A stretch of 64,000 nucleotides of DNA from Cyathus striatus. Lineage: Eukaryota; Basidiomycota; Agaricomycetes; Agaricales; Nidulariaceae. Positions within the stretch are counted from its first letter, which is position 1, and the number at the start of each line of letters is the position of its first letter. The notes under the pieces are model-generated. The model had not been told where the DNA came from, searched no databases, and worked only from the letters and a program-made list of their open reading frames with translations. The DNA lies in assembly GCA_025738555.1 (NCBI GenBank), contig JAOVFP010000002.1, positions 6,448,001-6,512,000 of the forward strand. Direction: 5' to 3'. The position numbers and the translations under genes were made by a program. Positions 36,000 to 46,622 of this stretch are shown one piece after another.

Positions 36000-37499
36000 G
36001 GGCACGTAGTTTTTACCGTGCACGCACAAAAGTGAGTGTGACTGAGTGTGCCACGCTCAAGGCCAAATTTTCATGCTCAATGGGTGAGCGTGTCACGCTC
36101 AAGATATATTTAATAGTTGTAAATAGCCTATTTCTAAGTCAAACTAACCGTAAATCAAGTGTACATACTGGTACTATACTATTGTAGTCTTATTGTCACC
36201 GCAGGTAAAGTTTTTAAGCAAGATAAATACTCAGAAGTAGAAGAATAAAAATTAAATTTCACGCTCAAGGTGATATTATTCACGCTCAAACTTGAACGTG
36301 CACGCTCATTTTTCACGCTCAAGGTGTGAGCGTGCACACTCATATCACGCTCAAGATTTTATTTCACGCACAGGGTCAAGCATTCACGCTCAGGGTCGAA
36401 ATTTCACGCACAGGGTCTGAATTTTCACGCTCAAGGTATGTTACTTCACGCTCAAGGTCTTGAATTCACGCTCACATTCAAACTCATGTGAGCGTGAATA
36501 TAAGTAATATAATATTAAATATACATACCCACACTCAAGTTACAGTAAATACTATGCCTGAGCGTGAGTATGTATTTACTTCACACTCACGCTCAAAATC
36601 ATTTTAATTGAGAGTGAGTGTGATAGGCACTCAGTCCAATTAACTCAACCATAAATTTCAATATAATACTTATGCTCTTTCACGCTCACTTTTAAACTCG
36701 ATTAACTTGAGCGTGAACTTAAGTATAATATTTATGGACACTATTTACACCCAATTTATAGGATATGCGTGAGCATGAATAGCAATGCCTATCACACTCA
36801 TGCTCTAACTCAATTAAATTGAGAGTGTGCCTGAATGTAAATATTATATTTGCACTCGCTCCCAAGATATAGGACATAAGCATGTGCGTGAATAGGGAGA
36901 TCTACCACTGTGATCACACTCAAGTCAAAGGAGATACGTATGAGTGTGAAGCAGTAAATAGAATGCATCAGTGTAAATAGGAATCCCCATTACGCTCACA
37001 CTCAGTACTTCACGCTCACTGTCAAATTCCTTTAAGTTGAGAGTGAGCTCTAAAAACATGCATGAGCGTGAATAGTATTATCACGCTCATGCGCAAACTC
37101 TATTCTATCGAGTAGGTATGTGAATATAACATTCACACACAAGTTATACTAATAAATATGCGTGAGCGTAATACCTATTCACACTCACGCTCAAACTCAA
37201 GTAAATCAATACATCACGCTCACGCAATCAATATCATTCAATCCTGCCAGTTGTCAGTAATTTATGACCTATTTGAGTATATATGCTTTTCAGGTAGACC
37301 ATATGCATGCAGTAGTACAGTGTGTATTTATAATAGTAGTAGATTTATGACAACTTATTGCTTCACGCTCACTTACATATTGCCTCATGCTCACATATAG
37401 AATATTCACGCTCAGGGTTAAATTTCCATGCGCAGACCCTGAGCGTGCACGCTCAACTCACGCTCACACTTGAACGTGCACGGAATTTTCTCCCTGCCC
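36000..37499 (+). mobile_element. Repeat element copy A, 1.5 kb, dense TCACGCTCA/TGAGCGTGA array, non-autonomous MULE-like
   Basis: The element begins GGGCACGTAGTTTTTACC(GTGCACG) and ends (CGTGCACGG)AATTTTCTCCCTGCCC, so the termini are imperfect inverted repeats of about 25 bp (GGGCA...CGTGCACG). It is flanked by 9-bp sequences that are duplicated at the sister copy. A 9-bp duplication is typical of Mutator-like (MULE) transposases; the family assignment is inference. The interior is packed with the motif TCACGCTCA and its reverse complement in many near-identical versions, separated by AT-rich spacers, and encodes nothing recognisable. It keeps many CpGs although the DNA to its left has almost none, so it inserted recently relative to its neighbours. 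Copy B at 48,986-50,486 is nearly identical. Confidence 0.9.
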
Positions 37500-37508
37500 C
37501 CATTTGGA
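37500..37508 (+). repeat. 9-bp target-site duplication CCATTTGGA (copy A right flank)
   Basis: Its partner is at 50,487-50,495 (inverted), on the outer side of copy B. Confidence 0.9.
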
Positions 37509-37608
37509 AGATTTGAAAACACCCTTTGGAATTGAACACGGCAAGTACTGTCGGTCAGTTACACTGTACTTAAACCCTACTCATACTTGAAGGAATTTAG
37601 ATTCGCAT

Positions 37609-39657
37609 ATGGGTATGACATCAGTGCTTGACTTACAGGCTCTAGTCGATGCATTACTTCAGCCCTTTACCCCAGTTTCTTTCTCGTTTCTAAACTCCCC
37701 TGATGCATGGATGAGGACTTACCGCGATCAACTTGAAACTACTGCGACAGGAATCTTACCAATCGAAGAGCTAGAACATATCTCTTCTCAACTTTATCCG
37801 GTACGAGTTTGAAGCGGCTCACTTCGAGAGTGTAGCTGAAAACTATCGTGTTTAGAGATGCACGTTATACGTGCTAGCCTATGCTAAGAGTTACGGACAC
37901 ATTGGAGCGTAAATATATCTTCCATTATTTGGTTTAAGAGCTAAAGATTTCATCAGTGTGCAAGATCTTAAAGAAAAGATACGCATATGGGGGAAGCTTG
38001 AAGTCTTAACGCAATTTATCGAGTCTCAGGCAATCCTTGAATCACTTCGTGCATCTTTATTAAATTATGGACAACTCGAAAGTGTAAAGTATCGCTATGC
38101 TTAATTATAAAACGCTAACGTAATTTGCATAGCAGGGAATGCATATACTAGATATGATTTTACGTTTTGATATTCTATTCATTACGGCAAGGGTTCTTGT
38201 GTGGTTGAGCGATAATGAACACCGGCTTGCATGCAGCTCAGAAACAGGCGAAAGGGTGCAGGCCTTACTTGATTTGTTCCAGTCGGTTAGTTTGTTAATC
38301 TTCCTCCTATGGATTTGAACTGAGATTTTATTACTTGCAAGCTACTTGACTGTCATCCCCAAGGGTCATCAAGGGCAAAGCTTTTGGATGCAACATTTCG
38401 ACTCTCTAAGGAGTCTGGACGTGTTCCTTCGTGCTTTATTCTTGATAAATTGGATATAGATGACGGTGGGATTGCGCTTGGGGGTGGAGGATATAGCGAT
38501 ATATGGGGAGGTAGGATTGGAACAAATCGTGTAGCTATCAAGTCAATGCGCAACTTCAATGCGCAACGCTTTGATGATGCCATTAAGGTATTCTCCGTTT
38601 AATGTCAGTCGGTTAAACCTTTCTCACCATACCAACAGTCTTTTGCTCGAGAGGCCGTCCTATGGAGACAGTTTAATCATCCAAATATCTTACCCTTTTA
38701 TGGCGTTCACCTTTGGCAGCGGGAGCCACAACCTCTTGTTTGTCTTGTCTCGCCCTGGATGGAAAACGGAAATATTTTGGAACACTTACAGAAGCCAGAA
38801 TGTAAAGACAGACTTTCACTGGTGGGTTGCACAACGGAGCAGTATAACCTTTATCCTATTCACCAGTTTACATTTGTAGATGCTAGATGTTGCTCGTGGA
38901 ATCGAATATTTACACAACTTTCAGCCTCCAGTAATTCATGGAAATTTAACAGGAGTATGCGTTCCTCTGAACTAACTTTCAGATGGTGTATTAACTTGCT
39001 ACCGTAGAACAATATTCTTATAACACCTTCTGGAGGAGCCTGTATAGCGGACTTCTCACTCTGCACATTTACGCGGGATCATGAATTCCAAATGAGTAAT
39101 CGGAATTCAACCGGAGCCATCGGAGCAGTGCTGCAATGTGCTCCCGAGCTATTCTCGAGGAGTTCTGATAGCATTACTCAAGAGGTAGGTGGTACGGTGC
39201 CTGGGCCCTTAAAATCGAAGGAAGCCGATGCATACGCGTTTGGTTGCTTGTGTTTCGAGGTAAGATATAGAATTTATCTATTAGTGTCCTATATTCATAA
39301 ATACTACGACAGATATTTACCGGGAGGCCACGTTTCTCTCAGATACCGCTTTATTTCGCCATATTTGCTATTACCAAAGATCGTCCTGTTCCTCAGCCAA
39401 CCAGCATTGACCATTCGCTCTGGGAACTTATCCAGATATGTTGGAAAAGGAGTCCCAGAGACAGGCCCACGATAACTGACATCGTTCTAACGCTTTCTTC
39501 GATCGTCAATGGCGGAAGCGATGGAAATGTTCGTGAATGTGTGTTCAAATGGGACCAGCAAGTGATACACCAACTGAACTCACCATGGGCGACTTTAGTA
39601 ACACCGTTCGGGTTTGAACAGAGCAAGTATTGGTCACCTTTATACTGCGCCATTTGA
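37609..39657 (+). CDS. Protein kinase-like protein, probable pseudokinase
   Basis: A multi-exon plus-strand gene; exon joins are by eye. An N-terminal part starting at the ATG of 37,609 (MGMTSVLDLQALVDALLQPF) is followed after introns by a kinase domain. That domain has a glycine loop GGGGYSDIWGG and ATP-binding lysine VAIK (about 38,480-38,541), the alpha-C region FAREAVLWRQFNHPNILPFYG (38,642-38,705), and CLVSPWMENGNILEHL. The catalytic loop reads VIHGNLTG (HGN at 38,937-38,945). After an intron comes NNILI, then IADFSL in place of DFG (39,050-39,058). APE-like CAPELF, the F-helix region ADAYAFGCLCFE and the C-lobe IQICWKRSPRDRPTITDI complete it. The stop is at 39,657. The family resembles TKL-type kinases expanded in Agaricomycetes. 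Loss of the catalytic Asp (HGN for HGD) and of the DFG glycine suggests it does not phosphorylate and may bind ATP or act as a scaffold. The GTPase gene begins 29 bp downstream. Confidence 0.75.
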
Positions 39658-39686
39658 CTTAACTATTTTTAGATTCACACAAGAAC

Positions 39687-40712
39687 ATGACATCAGTGTC
39701 TGTGTTACTTTCAGAGGAAGACATAACAACAGTTAGTCGTAGAGACATCATCATCGCGTGAGTTCTGTTTATGTGATATATTACCGTCAACTGATTTCCA
39801 TGTAGCTTAATGGGACCTTCGGGTGTCGGCAAAAGCTCGGTTAGTTACACTCCCTATCTCTGGCATATTTTAATTAATGCGTCAATTTTGTAGTTCATCA
39901 ACGTGGTGTTAGGTCATAATGTTGCCATCGTAGGCCATTCAATGGATTCATGCACGCAAGATGTTCGCGCCTATGGTTGCCTTCATCCCGATGGTAGTGG
40001 ACGAAAAGTCATTATGATCGACACGCCTGGGTACGATGATAGCGAACGAACAGATCACGAAGTTCTAAAAGATACTGCGAATTGGCTCGCTGACACGTGA
40101 GTTACACGATGCTTCACAAACGATCTACCTTATACTGTGCTTAGGTACAGGCAAGACATTGTTCTTACAGGAATCCTTCATCTTCACAGTATTGCCGAGC
40201 CGCGAATGCGTGGTACTCCTCGAAAAAACCTCGATGTATTTCGACAGTTATGCGGGAAAGATGCATTAAAAAATGTTATATTCGTGACAACGTACTGGGA
40301 TAAAGTGCCATCACGCATTGCCGAAATGCGAGAGTCCCAGCTGAAGTCCAAGTTCTGGGGTCAGATGATAGAGCATGGCTGCCGGATCAACCGGTTTTAT
40401 CCTCCTACGATGGAGACAGCGTGGAGTCTGGTGTCCTCGTTTGATAATAACGCACAGCGACCAGCGTTGACTATCCAGACGGAGATAGTAATTCAGAAAA
40501 AGAAGCTGCATCAAACATCTGCATTCAGAGCACTTGTTGAATGGTGGAGCAAGAAACTGCAGAGTCTTCGTGGTAGATTTGAGAACAATAAATGTCCTAG
40601 CGGTAAGGGACTGGCTCGGGCAGAGGAAGGGGTGGAGAGGGTGGCGTCGGGTAGTTCTACGAGGAGATCTCGTATTGAGAAGTACGTCTTCTTATTGAAT
40701 CCAAAACAGTAA
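39687..40712 (+). CDS. P-loop GTPase of the AIG1/septin-like G-domain class
   Basis: I can join four exons with GT-AG introns and an intact frame: 39,687-39,757, 39,806-39,839, 39,894-40,096 and 40,145-40,712. The product has the Walker A/G1 motif MGPSGVGKSSF, with an intron splitting it just after the second Ser. It also has G3 as IDTPGYDD (about 40,017-40,041), then LADTYRQDIVLTGILHLHSI, RKNLDVFRQLCG, VIFVTTYWDKVP at the G4 position, and a basic C-terminal tail. Such GTPases bind and hydrolyse GTP and often act at membranes or in defence-like responses; the fungal members are poorly characterised. Its paralogue is the N-terminal domain encoded at 63.57-62.5 kb, which has the intron in the same place after GKST. 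The start ATG is preceded by a splice-acceptor-like TATTTTTAG, so an exon upstream is possible. Confidence 0.85.
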
Positions 40713-41391
40713 CTAAACTGCAGTGCCATTGCTTCTAGGGGCTACTAGAATTTGACGTTGCCCCGTAATTTGATGCTGCCGTGATGTTACCAGTGATTAT
40801 CCTGCAGCAACCTCATGGCAATGTCACGGAAGCATGAGGGGTGGCTGTGGTCGAAGTCGATGGATGAGGCATAGGAGGGAGCAATAACTACTCCTATAAG
40901 CTGAGATTTATGTTGATTGATGATTGCTGACATTGTTAAGTTGAGAATAAGAGTTGAAAATAAGATAGTGAAGATTCCTTTTAATTAATAAAGGAATAGG
41001 GCCAGCAAGCAGCAGAGCCCACTACCTCCTCATTTAACTAACATTCACCATTAGAAATACAATTTATTACTGAGAAAATTATATTAGGAGAGAACAGCTA
41101 ATAAAAACATTAATAATTGTAGTGATAGATGTAATGAATTTGAAGTTCTGGCACCATCCAATAATGAGATGTATTACATGGTGTACTCTACAAATACTTC
41201 ATTAAGCTTGAGGGTAACATTAGCTTACAATAATAGAGAAATGAGGTGAGAGGAGAATCAGAAATGAACATCAATTGTGCAGGACAGGGCAGGGTGGTGA
41301 ATGAGCCATGTTTTGCAGCCCCTTCACTCAGTGTCAAAAGGGTTAATATTAGCCAGTGCAACTTTGAGATAGAGTTGAGGAGAGTGGTGGT
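40713..41391. other. Junction from gene territory to transposon territory
   Basis: CpG frequency falls sharply after about 40,880. No gene is supported. A phrase shared with about 3,130 (GCAGAGCCCACTACCTC) lies near 41,000. Confidence 0.4.
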
Positions 41392-42541
41392 CAAGGGTGC
41401 TCACGGATCGGAAAAATTGACCTAGGGTCCAATTTTTTGAAATCACCTTGTCGCTTCAACTAACTAACTAACATAGCTTACTAAGCGGTAAATATTTTCT
41501 AATTAGGAATGCGATGATCATCTTGGACATCTGACTCGACTACCTCTGTGTACGCTTACACCCTCTACTTTGACCTTCTCCACTACACGCGGGCCCATTA
41601 GCAACACATTCATGGTGGTACTACTAGTACATAACAGGTTATGTTAGTAAGTCTGCTGCTTAAATTTAATAAACCATTGCTAATGTATGGCAAAATTGGA
41701 TTTCACATCCAATGTACTTGCATTTGACTGCATCAGTAGCCAACTCATCAATAACATGGCTACATTTACTCAAAGATGTTACCATCCCACTTCTGTCATG
41801 TACAATCCCCTCACCATCTCTTGGTACATTGTGATCTGTTGTCTGTTCATTTTCATAGGCTAGAACCTGTGGTGTTCCTTGAATAGAGATTTCTATCTCT
41901 AATATCAGTATAGGCCCTTCAATATAGATGCCAACGCCTCTCCCTGTCACATATTCATTGCCATGAACTTGTTCTTCCTTAGCCCTGTCCATCCCCCTTT
42001 CTCTGTTGACAACCACTTGGTTTTCCTCACTTGTGGGCCCATGTAACAACATTATTTCAATCTCTGAACTATAGGTTGTGTAAGTTCAGGAATGAACACT
42101 AATATATGATTACATATTTCATACCCCAACACTACCTGCACATGGTGAGCTCCTGATATTCTGAACACCAGCTTGAACTTTCTTGCTAGCCTAACATCCC
42201 CAATGGAGCCCTCCACCCATATTCCCTGCACCCCTCATGCCCTGATCCTGTAACTCCCCATAGTTAGACTATGTAATAGGATAGACATTACACTAGCATT
42301 ATGTGTAATCACTATCTAACACACTCTAGATCATGTATATTGGTCACAGATTGAGCATACAGCACTACCTATTATATATGTATGGATAGCAAACAAAAAT
42401 ATGTAAGTATGGGTACTTTAAATGTTGTATAAAATGACCTCTGAGGCCTCTGTATGGGGGGTTCCATTTATTTTTTTCTGGCCTTCGGACAGGACTAACT
42501 AACCAACTACCCATGGGAAACTAGGATCCGTGCACCCCTTT
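41392..42541. mobile_element. hAT-like TIR element, 1,150 bp, 8-bp target duplication
   Basis: The left end CAAGGGTGCTCACGGATC (41,392) pairs with the inverted right end GATCCGTGCACCCCTTT (ending 42,541). Both ends also share an internal TAACTAAC block (41,463-41,475 and, inverted, 42,494-42,505). GTGGTGGT precedes the element (41,384-41,391) and follows it (42,542-42,549), an 8-bp duplication as left by hAT transposases, although the GT-rich context makes it less decisive. The minus-strand frame 42,052-41,666 is not a recognisable transposase. Confidence 0.7.
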
Positions 42542-42544
42542 GTG

Positions 42545-44955
42545 GTGGTGTTACAATCCAAGCTGGTCTTGTGATATTCTGATAACGTGGTGTCTTGGTA
42601 GGACCCTTGAAATCTCCACCAAAGGTTTGATACAAAAATTGCTATTTTTTGCTCAGAATGGGGGGACAAAAATTGTAAAATTTTTTGTGAATTGTAGGGG
42701 GATAGTGTATCTAGGTAACAAATTTTTGTGTTTATAGGGGGACATAGTATCTAACCTCCAAAGTCAGCCAAAATTGGTTTTCATCTTTTGTATTAGCATT
42801 AGAGTGTTTTTGGTGCATCGCTAAACATTTTGCAGCACTCAAAGAAAGCTCTTTTTGCTCTGAAATACCTATGTATGTCTGAGTAAACATTCCACTGCAC
42901 ATCCCAACAACAGAGTCACCTTGAGGCACGGGCTGAATAGAAGCAGGTGAAATTTCACAGAGAAATGAGGTAGCTGGAATGTGAACAAATTGTGGAAGAC
43001 CTAGTATGGCTGTGGGACCAAAAACCCCATGAAAGCAATGATGGCCAGGCCTTAATTGTTGCCACACTTGCATTCCAATGTAGGAAATAGCACTGATATT
43101 AGCTGAAGACAGGACCCAGTTATGCTTCCCACCCTTTCCAGCACCTTTCTCATACATTGTAATAACTGCACAAGATGTAAGTGGCAATACTTGAATTAGA
43201 ACATGCACATGCTTTTCCCAAGTAGTAATTGGTCTTTTGAAATGACTATTCCATAAGATTGATTGCTCAGTGGTACCAAAATGCTAATCTGAGCCATTTC
43301 AAAAAGTTCAGAGGGCGAGAGGGACAGAATATTCGTGTTGCCATCATTTAAGAATTTGAATAGCACCTGCTTCAGCTGCAAGTCATGCATTCACAGTATT
43401 ACCTGATTCAACCTTCCCCTTGTTCATATCACCACTGACATCCTAGGCTGACTTCATAAGGTGTTGAACCTTGTAGTTCAAACCGGTGCTGGAGCCCTGT
43501 AATTGTTCATGCTCATGTAGTACTTGTCAGATCTTCAGAGCAATTACAAGTGCTGGTGACTGATGTTCCCAGCGAGAGCATAAAGCTGATTGATACATGC
43601 CATAGGTGGGGCTGGCAGTTGTAGAAGTAAAGGGTGCATTGATACCTAAACAAAGAAATTAGTAAGTGAGTCAGTGAACATCCATTTGACCTTGAGGTGT
43701 TCTAAGGTGTCGAGAAAGGGGGATAATGTTCCACTGGATTGGGAGGGAGTAGTTACATGATATTTAAAGAAAACTAAAATAAAGAGAGTACTTAATAAGG
43801 AATAGTTGAATAAGGCGGAAATTAATGGTGATGGGATTGTGGATTGTTGAAAGAAAAAGGAAAAGTTTGAAACATAAAGCATACCAATGAACTGAAAGAA
43901 ATTTATAAAATAGAAACTTGAGGAGAGGGACGACATGGACACTGGTAAGGTAAACTGCAGTATTTAGTGGAGCTTGGTAGTGCACAGTACCAATGATCTT
44001 GAGTAATTGCAGCATTGTGGGCAATGCAGGAGTGTTGGCATTGAAGGGAAATGAGAGAGAGAGAATGTGCACGAATGCAAACAAACATGTTGACACATGC
44101 ATCACTTGATTATGTAATGGAAATTGTAATATGTTGATTTTTGTAGTGCAGGTGAAATGCCTGCTCTACACAGTGTATATAGAACAGTAATTGAGTGGGT
44201 AGGTGCATCATGCAGGAACCTTTCAGCTGCTGGCTTGAGATAAAAGGCATCAGATACAGGCTCTAAAGATAAATGAACAAGCTCTATAGGCATGATTGTC
44301 AATGTAGGAATCAGAATTGAACTTGAAGTGCTGGAGAGTCCTGTCTGTTGGATAAGCTCATCCAAGACAGTATCTGGTACATTTTTGTAGACTCATCCAG
44401 ATCCAATCCAATTTGTGAGTATTTCCCTTGTTTCAAAAGACATTATAGTAAACCTATCCTATCATGAATTAGAACAGTTAGAAAAGCATATATCAAAATG
44501 AGATTATAAAGCAAAATAAATACACTTTAAATGCTGGAAAAGAAGCTTTATACAAGGCTAAAATGTGCAATGAAAATGTTCATTGCTGGTACACTACTTA
44601 TATGCAAATTTCAGTATGGATAATAAAGAGATAGTCTTGAATACAAAGCAAAGCAGTGCAGCAGTAAGTAGTGAGGTGCACATAGAGCTATGTAATATTG
44701 ATGCGAAAAAGGATGAGGCTGTGCTGTAGATAGTGGACAGGTATCATACCTACTCCTCAGGCCAGCACTATAGGGGGATGCTAAACATGACATCATGCAA
44801 ATATTTATAGTTCCAGTAGGGGGATGCCTGCCAAAGTGTATCTGACCTCAGAGATTTTTCTGGCCAGAGTAGGGGGATCCATATCAAACCTTTGGTGGAG
44901 ATTTCAAGGGTCCTGTCTTGGTCTGATGATATTGTAATCATGTGACTTGTCACTA
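42545..44955. mobile_element. Probable TIR element with unrecognised minus-strand coding remnants
   Basis: TAGGACCCTTGAAATCTCCA plus CCAAAGGTTTGATA at 42,597-42,632 is repeated inverted at about 44,879-44,914, with looser similarity outside it. AGGGGGAT motifs recur just inside both ends. Between them are minus-strand frames 44,365-44,102, 43,390-43,196 and 43,208-42,732. The last has WVLSSANISAISYIGMQVW and GLPQFVHIPATSFL, which look like real protein but belong to no family I can name. It could be an unclassified DNA transposon. Exact ends and duplication are not defined. Confidence 0.5.
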
Positions 44956-46622
44956 CACTTGTAAGTCATATGATGAAGTCAAAGTCTAAACAGTTGTATG
45001 TCTTGTACACACTAATGGACTTGGCAGTGTTCTCACAGTAACACTTGAGAAGCAAATAGAAGTAGTGGTGTTCTGAGTCTGAGGTGATAGAAAGGAGTAG
45101 CCAGCTATATTGGATGATAGCTAAACTAAGATCAAGCTGAAGAAGCTTGATTGGAATACATGAGCTATTTATACAAAAGAAGCATGGTCTGTTTGCAGAA
45201 GGCTATGCTATTTATAAATAGAGTCTGTGACTTGCCATGACTTGGCAGAGATCTAAGAGAAGATGAAACACATACATAAATAGATAAAACATATCAGTAA
45301 GCAAAGTCTGTGCCAGTAGTATGACAAACCAGGGTGGCAGGTATTGGCAAGGGGTAAGGGGTCAGGGGTAAGGGATGATGAAGGTGAAACATGTATCAGT
45401 ACTATAAATAGATGGTCATGTGAAAAGAAAGGGGTTTGGCAGGGTTGAGAAGGGAAAAGTGTAACAGGTGGGAGCACTGGAATGCTGCAAGTGAATACTG
45501 TGATTGTGAACATCAATGGTGGGAATGACATAAGATGAAGATGATGCACCAGATACTGGGATTCTGATGTATTATTTGTTGTAATTACTGATATGGCCTG
45601 ATGTATACCTTGATTCCTCCATGCAATGGAGGCAGGAATGTGCCCTTGAGCTCAAACTTTAAGGTATATCCTAATGCTTCTAAAAACATCATCCTATATC
45701 TCTCTGTTAATTTTTATTATAATTCATTGTCATTCTTTCTAGGGGTAATTAGAGTTCTCATCATCTATTATCCCCATTGTTGTATGCATGTAAGTATATT
45801 TTATGGTCTGAAAGTGTAACAATCAATGTAAAAAAAAAACACAATGGTTAGATATTTTAATAATAGAGAACTTGAATGATACTGTATATTCATATGAAAA
45901 ACATTGACAATGTCAAGATTTATACCCTAGCATGTTATATAGTTTAAGGTCCCAGAAGCACTGCAAAGATATTTTGTAATATTCTCACACTGGAAACTGT
46001 GGCATTAGCACTGTGCTGGGATCACTGCAACATGAGGAGGTTTAAGAATTGCAAAACACTGCATTTGAGAGCATTTCTCCTGAAGTTTAACATTAAATAT
46101 TATATTTTGTATGAATGTAATATGCAGTAGATCTTGTTAATACTTATATAATTTCCTCCTAATACTATTAAAGTTTCAGTCTGACAAAAATATTGAACTT
46201 TTGTGAACTTGATCTAAACTCCAGTATGGCCTTGTTATACCAAGTGTATGTAATATTCATTTGCATAATATTTAAACTACTTATATATGATATTACCAGT
46301 TGCCTATAAAACTCTTCACTTGAACCACATGTCAGAGTTTCTGTTTCCAACTGGATATGTTTTAAACTAATAACAATTACTTAAAAGTACCAATTTCATT
46401 AAAAATATATCAAACTGCACATATTTTGCAAAACAATTCAAAGTAATACATGACCCAATCATTTATGGCAGGTTTAACAAGAAAACAAATGTAATTTCAC
46501 CAAAGTATGTATACACCAATGTGCAGGTAGAAGCAGTCAATTGCAATTCAATTGGCAACCTGATATGGTAAGTAATAAGTACCACAGCATTAATTATGCA
46601 GGCAATATTGTTGAAAAGATGC
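44956..46622. other. AT-rich CpG-poor stretch without recognised genes
   Basis: Only short frames. 45,150-45,230 has repeats of CTATTTATAnAA. Nothing further is supported. Confidence 0.35.

Noticed and set aside
37158..37400. 80-codon open frame, present identically at 49,085-49,327
   Set aside because: It lies inside the repeat element, is identical only because copies A and B are, and is a translation of the motif array.
36000..37499. CRISPR-like array of short repeated motifs
   Set aside because: The genome is fungal, the motif is only 8-10 bp and occurs in both orientations at irregular spacing, and there are no uniform spacers or cas genes. It is the interior of a transposable element.
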